Below the pieces are notes generated by a model. The model did no database searches, was not told the origin of the DNA, and saw nothing but the letters and a program-made list of their open reading frames with translations. Below are positions 16,889 through 26,086 of a stretch of 45,802 bases of DNA, in pieces. Source of the stretch: an uncultured Brachyspira sp. (GTDB taxonomy: Bacteria > Spirochaetota > Brachyspiria > Brachyspirales > Brachyspiraceae); contig NZ_CASEGO010000021.1 of NCBI RefSeq assembly GCF_949287625.1, positions 1 through 45,802 of the forward strand, given 5' to 3'. How positions within the stretch are numbered: the first letter of the stretch is position 1; every line of letters starts with the position of its first letter. The position numbers were made by a program, and so were the translations under genes.

Positions 16889-17989
16889 ATGGCTTTATCT
16901 ATAGGAATAGTAGGACTTCCGAATGTAGGAAAATCAACACTTTTTAATGCTTTAACTAATGCTCATGCTGAAGCGGCTAATTACCCGTTTTGTACTATAG
17001 ATAAAAATGAAGCTACAGCTATAATAAAAGATGAAAGAGTTGATAAATTAGCAGCACTTTTCAAATCAAAAAAGAAAGTTTATAACACAACAACATTTGT
17101 AGATATTGCTGGACTTGTAAAAGGTGCTTCAAAAGGAGAGGGATTGGGCAACAAATTTCTTTCTCATATTAGAGAAGTTAATGCTGTTCTTCATGTTGTT
17201 CGTGTATTTGAAGATGGGAATATTACACATATCGGAGATGTTGATCCTTTAAGAGATTTAGATATTATATTAACAGAGCTTATGCTTGCAGATATTGAAA
17301 CTGTTAATGCCAGAATGGAGAAACAAAAAAAGATAGCAAAAGGTGCTAAAGTAAAAGCGGCTGAAGAGGAAGTTGCTTTACTTGAAAAGATACTTCCAGA
17401 ATTAAATAATTTTAAGCCGGTATTTAGTCTCGATTTGACAGATACAGAAAAAGAAATATTAAAGCCATTATTCCTGCTTACAGCTAAAAGTATGATGATA
17501 GGGGCTAATTTATCAGAAAATGAACTTGCAAATCCAGAGAAAAATCCTAATTATGTAACATTACAAAAATATGCAGATGAAAGAAATATTGAGTTGATAC
17601 CTTTCAGTGCCAAAATAGAAGCAGATTTACAAGATTTAGATGAAGAAGAAAGATTAAGCTATTTAGAAGATTTGGGAGTAAAAGAATCAGGTGTTGCAAG
17701 GCTTACAAAGGCAGGGCACAGATTATTAAAACTTTTAACATTCCTAACTTCCGGAGAAGATGAAACAAGGGCTTGGACTGTAAGAGAAGGTGCTTATGCT
17801 CCTGAGGCTGCTGGTGTTATACATAGTGACTTTGAAAGAGGTTTTATCAGTGCTGAAGTTATAAATTGTGATAAACTTTTAGAGCTTGGAAGTTTTGTTA
17901 AAGCCAAAGAGGCTGGTGCTATAAGACTTGAAGGAAAGCAGTATCTTATGCAGGAAGGCGATGTTGTAACATTTAGATTTAATGTTTAA
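16889..17989 (+). CDS. ychF: Ribosome-associated GTPase/ATPase YchF (OBG family)
   Basis: 366 residues, the standard YchF length. G1 is GIVGLPNVGKSTLFNAL (residues about 6-22), G3 is DIAGLVKGASKGEGLGNKFL, and the nucleotide-specificity loop has NLSENEL in place of NKxD, the change that makes YchF prefer ATP. A coiled-coil insert with KKIAKGAKVKAAEEEVALLEK follows. The C-terminal TGS domain is RAWTVREGAYAPEAAGVIHSDFERGFI with the final YLMQEGDVVTFRFNV. It binds ribosomes and is involved in stress responses. A purine-rich AAGGAAAT site precedes the ATG. The neighbours are unrelated. Confidence 0.97.
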   Translation: MALSIGIVGLPNVGKSTLFNALTNAHAEAANYPFCTIDKNEATAIIKDERVDKLAALFKSKKKVYNTTTFVDIAGLVKGASKGEGLGNKFLSHIREVNAVLHVVRVFEDGNITHIGDVDPLRDLDIILTELMLADIETVNARMEKQKKIAKGAKVKAAEEEVALLEKILPELNNFKPVFSLDLTDTEKEILKPLFLLTAKSMMIGANLSENELANPEKNPNYVTLQKYADERNIELIPFSAKIEADLQDLDEEERLSYLEDLGVKESGVARLTKAGHRLLKLLTFLTSGEDETRAWTVREGAYAPEAAGVIHSDFERGFISAEVINCDKLLELGSFVKAKEAGAIRLEGKQYLMQEGDVVTFRFNV

Positions 17990-18047
17990 TTGTCAAAATT
18001 AATAATAAATAAAAAAACATATAAAAATAAAAACACCGATTAGAATA

Positions 18048-19295
18048 ATGAAACTGAATTTTGAAATTAAATATATAAAACTTTTTGTATTGTCGGCATG
18101 TATAGGTGCCGTTGTGGGCTTTATAGTTTCTATTTATAGATTAATATTGTATAGACTAAGTGTTAATGTATTTTATGTTTCGAATTTTATATTAGACAAA
18201 TGGTATTATCCTATACTTCTTTTTATATTTCTCATAGGTATGGGCTGTCTTATAGGTTATATATTAACGCAGTACCCTCAGATAAGAGGTGCGGGAGTTC
18301 CTCAGATAAAATATTATATATCTTTGCATGAACCCAAAAATATCTTTTTTGAAATTTTATTCAAACTTTTTGGAAGTATGATATCTTTTGCAAGCGGTAT
18401 TTCATTAGGAAGAGCTGGTCCTTCTATGCATGTAGGTATGCTTGTAGGACTTTTCTTTCATAAATATTTTTCTAAATTATCAAAATATAGAAGGTATTTA
18501 CTTGTTTCTGGAGCATGTGCGGGAATGACAGCTACTTTCAGTGCTCCTTTTACTGGAATTGCTTTTTCTTTTGAAGAGCTTGGAGAACAGAAAAACCATA
18601 TAGTGTTTGTATGCATAGTTTTTTCTTCAATAGCTTCAATATTAGTTGTGGAGCATATAGTGGGTCAGGGATTTATACTTAATTTTGACTTGCCTAAAAT
18701 ACTTGAAGTAAGACATTATATATCTATTCTCCCTTTTGGTATAATATGCGGAATACTTGCATCACTTTTAAACTTTCTTATGAATTTCTTTTCTAAGATG
18801 TATCAGAAAATTCATAATGATATAATACGGCCAGTGCCTGCATTTCTGCTTGCTGGTTTTATGATAATGTTTTTTCCTTATGTTTTAGGAAGCGGTGATT
18901 TGCTTATAGGAAGTATTGTTAAGGATAAATTTTCTGTTTCTATGCTTTTTATACTTATATTTGTTAAACTTTTTTATACTTCTGTATGTGCCACATCTGG
19001 TGCTGTAGGAGGAGTATTTTTTCCTACATTTATACTAGGAGCTTCTATAGGCTCTGTATATGATACCTTTCTTATTAAATATTTTCCAGATTATGCTGTA
19101 TATGGTGATTTATTTATACTTCTTGGCATAACTTCTCTTATGTCTGGAATTACTAGAACACCTATAATGGTATGTATATTAATACTAGAGATATCAAATT
19201 CTATTTCAAACTTTTCCGCTCTGGTAATGACTGCCATTATATCATACATGGTTGCTAAAGTTCTTGGTGTAACTTCAATATACGACCAAGATTAA
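18048..19295 (+). CDS. ClC-family chloride channel/transporter lacking the gating glutamate
   Basis: 415 residues with about ten to twelve membrane segments and no C-terminal CBS domains. Anion-site motifs are present: GAGVPQIK (81-88, the GSGIP equivalent), SLGRAGPSMHVG (119-130, GREGP equivalent), and GAVGGVFFPTF (the GxFxP motif). The Glu of GREGP, which gates chloride and moves protons in ClC exchangers, is Ala123 here. The internal acidic pair FSFEEL (Glu176/177) is kept, and a Tyr near the end (SIYDQD) could be the anion-coordinating Tyr. Absence of the gating Glu suggests uncoupled chloride conductance. It starts 58 bases after ychF; no strong ribosome-binding site is visible. Confidence 0.92.
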   Translation: MKLNFEIKYIKLFVLSACIGAVVGFIVSIYRLILYRLSVNVFYVSNFILDKWYYPILLFIFLIGMGCLIGYILTQYPQIRGAGVPQIKYYISLHEPKNIFFEILFKLFGSMISFASGISLGRAGPSMHVGMLVGLFFHKYFSKLSKYRRYLLVSGACAGMTATFSAPFTGIAFSFEELGEQKNHIVFVCIVFSSIASILVVEHIVGQGFILNFDLPKILEVRHYISILPFGIICGILASLLNFLMNFFSKMYQKIHNDIIRPVPAFLLAGFMIMFFPYVLGSGDLLIGSIVKDKFSVSMLFILIFVKLFYTSVCATSGAVGGVFFPTFILGASIGSVYDTFLIKYFPDYAVYGDLFILLGITSLMSGITRTPIMVCILILEISNSISNFSALVMTAIISYMVAKVLGVTSIYDQD

Positions 19296-19314
19296 TCTAT
19301 TATTTGGAAAGATT

Positions 19315-20400
19315 ATGGAACTTTATCAGGAATTATTTAATGATTATTTAAAAGAATATTATAATGTTTTTGAAGAATTATTAAATTATTTAGAAAATGA
19401 TGATAAAGAATAACTTGAAATTAATATTGCTCCATTTGTATATAAAGAAGATAATGGGGCGGAATATACAAAAGATAAAAATTATATTGAAAGATTAAAA
19501 TTAGTTTTATCTATGCTTTATCATAAAAATAGAAATGATTTAATGAATAAAAAATCATTTGAAGATTTGCTTGTTTTTTTGTTTGAAGAAGAAATAAAAG
19601 ATAGACAAACTAATTCTTATCAAGGTATAGGTACTTCTTTGGAAATTATAAGTTTTTTATTTGTCAAACTTTATAATGGTGATATAAATAAATTACTCTC
19701 TAAATATAAAGATTTATTTGATAAAGCAAAAAATGCAAACTTTGATTGTAATTGCGGTTATGGTATTGATGATTATAATTATTATAATGAAAGATTAGAT
19801 GAATTAAGTATAGATGCCGTAATATCATATTCTATAGATATTTATGAATTAGAATTATTTTCAAAACTTCTTGATATATGGAAAGGTAGTGTAAAAGAAT
19901 GGGACAAAAAGAATTTAGATAAATTAAAATATTATGTGTCATTTATAGAAAATAAAGAATCTTTACTGGAAACTGCTAAAAAACTTTTTGAAATGACTCT
20001 TAAAGAAAATGAAAGTAATTGGGAAATAGTTTCTGCTTTAAATAGTTATCTTAAATCTTTAATTGATAATAATAAATATGATTATGCTTGGCAATTAATA
20101 TCAAAATATATGAACAATATAAAAAATATTCAAGATTATAATTTTTATGACATTAATTTAGGCAGATATATAATAGAAAGAGCAGCGGATATAATGCTTA
20201 ATATAAAAGATAATGAAACAGAAAAAGAAATATGGGCTTTCATAAGTGAGCCTTTTACAAATAAACATTCTTCTTTTTATATAAAATTATACGAAAAAGT
20301 ATTATTATGCTGTGATATTGTAAAAGATAAAAAATTACAAAATAAGATATCAAAAGAGTATCAGAAAGAATTAAAAAAAATCAAAGATATATTTAAATAA
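19315..20400 (+). pseudogene. Helical-repeat protein interrupted by a premature stop (codon 33)
   Basis: An ATG at 19315 preceded by GGAAAG opens MELYQELFNDYLKEYYNVFEELL, then meets TAA at 19411-19413. After that codon the same frame continues without interruption for 328 more codons to 20400, including 33 codons before the first internal ATG (LEINIAPFVYKEDNG). Changing that one codon would give a 361-residue protein. The sequence is almost wholly alpha-helical, rich in Glu, Lys, Asn and Tyr, with TPR-like spacing, and I recognise no family. It lies 19 bases after the ClC gene. Re-initiation at 19513 could give a 295-residue fragment, but there is no ribosome-binding site there. Confidence 0.7.
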
Positions 20401-20408
20401 TTATTAAA

Positions 20409-20765
20409 ATATACCTAAACAGATATAGTTTGTCAAAAAATAAATTTTTAAATTTTAGTATTTGTGGTGACTAGCCCTGCGAAGCACACAGTCGTGCCGC
20501 TCCCCCCCAGTTCTTTTGTTGGCACATACGAAGTACGCCTGCGGCGAGAACCAAAAAGACTGCATTTTTAGCTACAATTTCGGGCATTACCATACATTTA
20601 ATACATATCTTTAAAATATAAAGTTCTAGCAATTGCATTTTTCGTGAAACGTATCCTAAGGATAAAAACTTTGGCGAAGCCCACAGAGCGTGTGCTGCAA
20701 AAAAAAAAGTTGATAATTTTGTATAATGTGTATCAATTGACAAATCGTAATTGTTCCAGTATATA
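20409..20765 (-). repeat. Dispersed intergenic repeat, copy 5 (longest)
   Basis: About 357 bp in reverse orientation to copy 1. It starts ATATACCTAAACAGATATAG and ends TTGTTCCAGTATATA. The shared blocks are TTTGTCAAAAAATAAA, GACTAGCCCTGCGAAGCAC, CCAGTTCTTTTGTTGGCAC, AAAAAGACTGCATTTTTAGC, CATACATTTAATACATAT, AAATATAAAGTTCTAGCAAT and AAGTTGATAATTTTGTATAA. An extra insert (GTGAAACGTATCC to GAAGCCCACAGAGCGTG, about 20645-20695) distinguishes it from copy 28230-28540. The 90-codon open frame across it is not conserved and has no ribosome-binding site. Confidence 0.8.
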
Positions 20766-20866
20766 ATATTATCAAGTACTTTTGAAACAAGTATTATATA
20801 TTTATTTGTATTTTGAAGCTTTAATAAATCAAAAAAGTTGATAATAAATTTGAAAAATTATGAACT

Positions 20867-21487
20867 TTATTGTTTTATAAATTTATTTACTAATTTATAA
20901 ACTTGTTTTATTTCTTTTATTTCTAAATTCCAGTTATTTAATTCTTCTTTAATTAATTTTGGATATTTTTTGCTTATATCTCTTAAAGCATTACCTACAG
21001 ATTTTCTAACATATTCGCTATTATCATGTTTTAGATTTGATAATCTTTTAATTGCTTCACTAGGATTTTCTTTGAAGTATGGTTTGTTTGTCCATATTCT
21101 TAAACCTTCAGTTACAGCACGTCTTGTATTAGGATTAGTATCATTCAGCCATTCATCAATAATTGATGCAGATTTTTCATATCCTAATATTTTACAGTGT
21201 TCATCAAAAGACTTTGCCAATATTTCCTGAACTCTCCAATTATTGTCTTTAGAAACTACATCTTTCATAAAATTAAGAATTTCTTTGTTTTCAGATAAAT
21301 AACCAAATAAAAACACTGAGTACATTCTTACTTGATAGGAATCTGATTTATAGGCTGAGTATGCTAATTCTTTAATATAAGAATTATTATTAGATTTGAA
21401 ATCAGATAAGGCTTTTTTTTCTATTTCTTTAAATCCGTTGGTTATTTCTGAAAATTCTTTTTCTAAGTTCTTAATGTAGTCTTTCAA
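20867..21487 (-). CDS. AlkD-like DNA alkylation repair HEAT-repeat protein
   Basis: 206 residues made of HEAT-like helical pairs. The recognisable blocks are YQVRMYSVFLFGYLSENKE, NNWRVQEILAKSFDEHC, NPNTRRAVTEGLRIWTNKPYF and SEYVRKSVGNALRDISKKYP. These match the AlkD/AlkC-type superfamily of base-excision glycosylases that act on alkylated bases. The catalytic Asp/Trp arrangement of AlkD cannot be confirmed by eye. It is a stand-alone gene in a stretch of accessory genes, next to a dispersed repeat. An AGGAGAA site lies upstream of the start (21490-21496 region). Confidence 0.75.
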   Translation of the reverse strand: MKDYIKNLEKEFSEITNGFKEIEKKALSDFKSNNNSYIKELAYSAYKSDSYQVRMYSVFLFGYLSENKEILNFMKDVVSKDNNWRVQEILAKSFDEHCKILGYEKSASIIDEWLNDTNPNTRRAVTEGLRIWTNKPYFKENPSEAIKRLSNLKHDNSEYVRKSVGNALRDISKKYPKLIKEELNNWNLEIKEIKQVYKLVNKFIKQ

Positions 21488-21591
21488 CTATATTCTCCTG
21501 TAATATGCCAATTATGATTTGAAGTTTAGATTGAAAAATAGATATATTTAATTAAACATATTTATATTGTTTTATTTGTATAATTTTTGTA

Positions 21592-22092
21592 TTATCCAGC
21601 TATATCTCCGTATTCTATCTTTCTTTCACCGTCAATATAAACTATTAATGAGTGATGTTTGAAATAATCCGGCTCAAATAGTATATGTAATGTGGTATCA
21701 GGTCTTGTTTCATCTTCATCAAAATCTATTAATATAGTATCTATATACATAGCATTAAAGAAATCTTCATCTTTAATAGGTATATTTATGATTTCTCCAG
21801 ACTGATTTTTATATGTATTTTCATCTATTTGTTCACCAGTTATAACCCATTCTTCTGCTAATGCCAGACATTGCTTATCTATAAGAAAATCTGAAACATC
21901 TTTTTTATGCTCATCAATCCATTTTAATATTTCATTAATTTTATATAAATGTTTCATAAGCATTTTTGATTTATCAGCTCCTTCTCCAAAATCTATTAAT
22001 AATGATATTTTTTCATCATTCCATAAATCACAATCCGATTCGTACGAGAAGTAGTCGTTTTCATAAAAATCTTTAATATCTTTATTCTTCAT
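21592..22092 (-). CDS. DUF2262-like protein
   Basis: 166 residues, soluble and acidic. The C-terminal end (ILFEPDYFKHHSLIVYIDGERKIEYGDIAG) resembles DUF2262 proteins, which share a DYFxxHxI plus terminal G-I-x-G pattern. The middle has a Trp-rich segment, ILKWIDEHKKDVSDFLID. Such proteins are often orphan or immunity-like genes, but nothing in the sequence shows that role here. AAAAAAGGAT precedes the ATG. Function unknown. Confidence 0.65.
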   Translation of the reverse strand: MKNKDIKDFYENDYFSYESDCDLWNDEKISLLIDFGEGADKSKMLMKHLYKINEILKWIDEHKKDVSDFLIDKQCLALAEEWVITGEQIDENTYKNQSGEIINIPIKDEDFFNAMYIDTILIDFDEDETRPDTTLHILFEPDYFKHHSLIVYIDGERKIEYGDIAG

Positions 22093-22182
22093 AAATAAAT
22101 CCTTTTTTCCCTAAATATCATATTATATAATTTTATATGGCTATTAATTAAATATAGTAATATATTATTAATTTTCAAGTTT

Positions 22183-22806
22183 TTATATATTTTTTTTTAT
22201 AGCATTTATTATTATAGAGCATATATCTTCATCATTAAAGTATCCGCTGTCTATGGTGAGGTTATAATTGGTCATATCGTCCCAATCGCCTCCTGTATAG
22301 TATTTATAATAATTTGCTCTATATTTATCAGTATTTTTAAGCTGAGTTTCTGCATTTTCCATTTTTACTCCGTATTCATTGGTTATTCTCTGTATTCTTC
22401 GGTCATTTGGGGCATGAACAAATATATTGAAACATTTATGACAGTCTTTTAATATAAAGCTTGCACATCTTCCGATAATAACACAGTTTCCCTTGTTTGC
22501 TATATTTATTATAACTTCTCTTTGTATCTCAAATATTTTGTCAAGGGTTGAATCTCTAGTTTTTGAAGCAAATGGACTTGAAAAAAACTCTTTATGAAAT
22601 GCACTGAAAAATAGATTATCATTGGTAAATTTTTCTTCTTTTGATTCGAGATACTGCCTGTTAATACCTGTTCTTTTAGCTACTACCTCTATTAATTCTT
22701 TATCATAAAAATCAAAATTAAGTTTTTTTGAAAGCATTTCCCCTATATTCCTTCCTCCGCTTCCGTACTGCCTGCTTATAGTTATTATTATATTCTTCAT
22801 ATTCAC
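22183..22806 (-). CDS. Cytidylate kinase-like family protein
   Basis: 207 residues of the cytidylate_kin2 group of P-loop kinases. ITISRQYGSGGRNIGEMLSKKLNFDFYDKELIE holds the P-loop variant (SRQYGSGG) and the following family block. GNCVIIGRCASFIL is the next strand, and FVHAPNDRRIQRITNEYGV contains the LID arginines. Cellular substrate is not established for this group. The second ATG (22800) is an alternative start; an AAAAGGTGAAT site sits immediately upstream. No partner genes. Confidence 0.88.
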   Translation of the reverse strand: MNMKNIIITISRQYGSGGRNIGEMLSKKLNFDFYDKELIEVVAKRTGINRQYLESKEEKFTNDNLFFSAFHKEFFSSPFASKTRDSTLDKIFEIQREVIINIANKGNCVIIGRCASFILKDCHKCFNIFVHAPNDRRIQRITNEYGVKMENAETQLKNTDKYRANYYKYYTGGDWDDMTNYNLTIDSGYFNDEDICSIIINAIKKNI

Positions 22807-23006
22807 CTTTTAGCGTATTTTATCCGAAATATTATATTATAAAATAAAATTTATTCATTATATATTATTGTAATTTTTAATATATTTTTTAAAAAAAAGT
22901 TTGATTTTTTTTTACTAATTGATATTATATAGTGAAGTTAATCTTAATAAATAAGAATTATTTTTTATAAATAAATATATACATACAAAATGGAGGAAAA
23001 ATAAAC

Positions 23007-23546
23007 ATGGCTGCTAAAACATTAGAAGAAGTTTTATATTCAATATTTCAAGGTGAATCTAATGCTGCAAATAGATATAGTTCATTTGGAAAAGCATCAA
23101 GCAATAAAGCTGTTCAGAAAGTGTTTTCAACAACATCTTTGGCAGAAAAAATACATGCTGAAAAAATGAGAAAATTAGCTTTAAGAAGCGGATTAGATAT
23201 GACTAAATTTGTTCCAGAACTTAACCCAGTAGCTCCTGCAAGCGATAGAGAAAATTTAGAAGCAGGCATAAAAGGGGAAGTATATGAATCTACTATACTT
23301 TATCCTCAGTTAGCTCAGGTAGCTGTAGAACAAAAAAATAAATTAGTAAGTGAAACAGTAAACTCTTTGGGAAAAGTAGAAACTGAACATGCTAAATTAT
23401 TCCAAGATATTATAGATAATTTTCTAAATAAGGATGCAGATGTAACTTTTTATCTCTGTCCTAGCTGCGGCAATATATACAGAGATAAAGCCCCTGAAAC
23501 CTGCGAAACTTGCGGCGGTTCCGGCAAAATGTTCCAAAAATATTAA
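23007..23546 (+). CDS. Rubrerythrin
   Basis: 179 residues. An N-terminal four-helix diiron domain (FQGESNAANRYSSFG, SLAEKIHAEKMRKLAL, then E...H helix ELLYPQLAQ-like and VETEHAKLFQ) provides the Glu/His ligands. A C-terminal rubredoxin-type iron site has CPSCGNIY and CETCGG (about 152-172). It reduces hydrogen peroxide using electrons from NADH-rubredoxin systems, a typical defence in anaerobes. TGGAGGAAA precedes the ATG by about 7 bases, one of the strongest ribosome-binding sites in the window. The upstream 200 bases are AT-rich and no PerR box could be read confidently. Confidence 0.95.
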   Translation: MAAKTLEEVLYSIFQGESNAANRYSSFGKASSNKAVQKVFSTTSLAEKIHAEKMRKLALRSGLDMTKFVPELNPVAPASDRENLEAGIKGEVYESTILYPQLAQVAVEQKNKLVSETVNSLGKVETEHAKLFQDIIDNFLNKDADVTFYLCPSCGNIYRDKAPETCETCGGSGKMFQKY

Positions 23547-23680
23547 TGCATTAATTTATTTATAAAATCGTTTATATACTTTTACAATCAAATAATATTA
23601 TTGACTTTATATAAAAATCATGTTAAATAATATTGTTGTAAAAAATGTATTAAATATCAAAAATAATAACGAGGTGAAAT

Positions 23681-25210
23681 ATGAACATACCTTTAATAAT
23701 CACCTTCGTTGTAGTTGCGTTTGTTTTTGGATATATAACCCGTTTTGTCATAGCGAAAATAAAGCTTAACTCTACGGAAATAACAACACATAAACTGCTT
23801 CAAAGTGCAAGAGAACAAGCAGAAAATGAAAGAAAGACTATACTTTCTGAAGCTAATTCTGAAATACAAAAAGAGCGTAGCAGATTAGAAAATGAGAATA
23901 GAGATAGAAAAGCAGAGATTCAGAAATTAGAAAATAGAGTACTACAACGAGAGGTCAATCTTGATAAAAAATCTCAATATTTGGAAAATAAAGAACATAA
24001 TATTGAGAATAAAATGAAAAAGATTAAAGAACAGGAAGAAAAGTTATCTTCTGTAATAGAAGAAGCAGAAAAAGAATTGGAGAGAATAGCTGGTCTTACA
24101 AGAGAAGAGGCCAAAACCAATTTGATAAAAGAAATAGAAGAAGATGCCAAAAAATCTGCTACTAAAATAGTGGATAATATAGAAAAAAATGCTATAGAAA
24201 CAGGTGAAAGAAAGGCTAGAGAAATAATAGTTCAGACTATACAGCGTCTTTCAAGCGAAGTAGCACAAGAGTCTTCTGTAACTTCTGTATCTTTGCCTAG
24301 TGAGGAAATGAAAGGAAGAATTATAGGGAGAGAGGGCAGAAATATAAGAATGCTTGAAACGCTTACTGGTGTTGATATTATTATAGATGATACTCCAGAG
24401 GCTGTTGTTATATCATGTTTTGATCCTGTAAGAAAGCATATTGCCAAAGTTTCATTAGAAAAACTTATATTAGATGGAAGAATACACCCTGCAAGAATAG
24501 AAGAGGTTGTTGAAAGAACTAGAAGAGAAGTTGAAGATTCTATAATGGAAGCTGGAGAAAATGCCATTACAGATTTGAATCTTACAACTATGCATCATGA
24601 ATTGATAAGGCATATGGGAAGGCTTCAGTACAGAACTAGTTACGGACAGAATATGCTTCTTCACAGTAAAGAGGTTGCAAATATTGCAGCTATGATAGCA
24701 GCTGAAATAGGGGCAAATGTTGACTTGGCTAAAAGAAGTGCATTTCTTCATGATATAGGTAAAGCCATAGAAACAGAAGGCGAAGGTTCTCATGCTATGA
24801 GCGGTGCTGATTTGGCTAAAAGATGCGGAGAGAAAGAGGAGGTTGTCAATGCTATAAGGGCACATCATAATGATGTTGATACTCAAACTGTCGAAGCGGT
24901 TATAGTAAAAGCAGCTGATGCTATCAGTGCGGCAAGACCTGGTGCTAGAAGAGAATCTTTTGAAAGCTATATAAAACGTTTGGATAATCTTGAAAAAATA
25001 GCTGACAGTATAGATGGTGTTGAAAAATCATTTGCTATACAGGCTGGCAGAGAGCTTAGAGTAATGGCTAAAAGCGATATGGTAGATGATGTTCAGGCTA
25101 AACAAATTGCCAGAGATATTGCTAAACGTATTGAAGATGAATTAAAATATCCTGGTATAATAAGGGTTACAGTTATTAGAGAGACTAGGGCTGTTGAGGT
25201 TGCCAGATAA
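23681..25210 (+). CDS. rny: Ribonuclease Y
   Basis: 509 residues, matching RNase Y, the membrane-anchored endoribonuclease that starts mRNA decay. An N-terminal membrane helix (about 3-22) is followed by a long coiled coil (about 35-190, Glu/Lys/Arg-rich). A KH domain contains GRIIGREGRNIRMLETLTGV. An HD domain follows, with LHSKEVANIAAMIAAEIG, the HD pair in RSAFLHDIGKAIE, and GADLAKRCGEKEEVVNAIRAHH. It ends RVTVIRETRAVEVAR. A promoter is visible at 23601-23629 (TTGACT, 17 bp, TAAATA). A GAGGTGAAAT site precedes the start. ymdB follows after 32 bases, a common partnership. Confidence 0.97.
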   Translation: MNIPLIITFVVVAFVFGYITRFVIAKIKLNSTEITTHKLLQSAREQAENERKTILSEANSEIQKERSRLENENRDRKAEIQKLENRVLQREVNLDKKSQYLENKEHNIENKMKKIKEQEEKLSSVIEEAEKELERIAGLTREEAKTNLIKEIEEDAKKSATKIVDNIEKNAIETGERKAREIIVQTIQRLSSEVAQESSVTSVSLPSEEMKGRIIGREGRNIRMLETLTGVDIIIDDTPEAVVISCFDPVRKHIAKVSLEKLILDGRIHPARIEEVVERTRREVEDSIMEAGENAITDLNLTTMHHELIRHMGRLQYRTSYGQNMLLHSKEVANIAAMIAAEIGANVDLAKRSAFLHDIGKAIETEGEGSHAMSGADLAKRCGEKEEVVNAIRAHHNDVDTQTVEAVIVKAADAISAARPGARRESFESYIKRLDNLEKIADSIDGVEKSFAIQAGRELRVMAKSDMVDDVQAKQIARDIAKRIEDELKYPGIIRVTVIRETRAVEVAR

Positions 25211-25242
25211 TTTTTAAATTTTTAATTAAAGGTAAATTAAAA

Positions 25243-26058
25243 ATGTCTATAAAAAATATATTATGTCTTGGCGATGTAATTGGTGTTACAGGACGTTATG
25301 CTGTAAGAAGGCATTTAGAAGAGATAAAATTAGAAAATAATATAGATTTTGTAATAGCTAATGGTGAAAATGCTGCCAACGGTATAGGTATTACTAGAGA
25401 TACAGCAGCTGAACTTTTTGACTCTGGTGTGGATGTGCTTACTTCGGGTAATCATATATGGAACAATAGAGATGTATTTGCTCTTATAGGCAATGAACAT
25501 CGTCTGCTTCGTCCGTATAATTACCCAAATGATGCACCAGGTCTTGGCTATTATATATATGAGATGTTGGATTGTAAGATTGGCGTACTTAATCTTATGG
25601 GAAGAACATTTATGGATCCTTTAGATTGTCCTTTTAAAAAAGCTAATCTTGCAATTAAGCATATGAAAGAAAGAACTAATCTTATATTTATAGATTTCCA
25701 TGCTGAAGCTACGGCAGAAAAAATAGCTTTTTCATACTATCTTGAAGGTCAGGTTTCATGTGTTTTCGGCACACATACTCATGTACAGACAGCAGATGAA
25801 AAGATATTATCTTCTCATACTGCTTATATATCCGATATTGGTATGTGCGGAAGCTACTATTCTGTTATAGGTATGAAAAAAGATGCAGCAATTGCAAGAT
25901 TTGTTACAAAAATGCCTCATAGATTTGAAGTTGAAACTTCAAGCCCTATGATTAATGGTATTATAGTTCAGGCTGACACTGATACTGGTAAAGCAATATC
26001 TATTAAAAGAGTAAATTTTGTGTATCATAATGATATAGTAGAAAGGCAGGAAAAATAA
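25243..26058 (+). CDS. ymdB: YmdB-type metallophosphoesterase
   Basis: 271 residues, family length. Binuclear metal ligands are visible in order: LGDVIG, VIANGENAANG, TSGNHIWNNRD, FIDFHAEATAEK, and GTHTHVQTADE. YmdB of Bacillus is a 2',3'-cyclic nucleotide phosphodiesterase affecting biofilm and motility decisions; its role here is inferred. It lies directly after rny, the usual order, so both probably tune RNA metabolism from one transcript. The start follows TAAAGGTAAA. Confidence 0.93.
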   Translation: MSIKNILCLGDVIGVTGRYAVRRHLEEIKLENNIDFVIANGENAANGIGITRDTAAELFDSGVDVLTSGNHIWNNRDVFALIGNEHRLLRPYNYPNDAPGLGYYIYEMLDCKIGVLNLMGRTFMDPLDCPFKKANLAIKHMKERTNLIFIDFHAEATAEKIAFSYYLEGQVSCVFGTHTHVQTADEKILSSHTAYISDIGMCGSYYSVIGMKKDAAIARFVTKMPHRFEVETSSPMINGIIVQADTDTGKAISIKRVNFVYHNDIVERQEK

Positions 26059-26086
26059 TAAAAATAATTTTTTAAAGACTGATATT

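Noticed and set aside
20643..20652. CGTGAAAC resembling half of a parS site
   Set aside because: Only one half-site matches; the other half is T-rich, and the word is absent from the other copies of the repeat.
20471..20743. 90-codon open frame on the - strand with several Cys and Trp
   Set aside because: It lies wholly inside the dispersed repeat and is broken in the other copies.
22930..23006. Possible PerR-type operator before rubrerythrin
   Set aside because: The AT-rich sequence does not give a convincing palindrome of the expected form.
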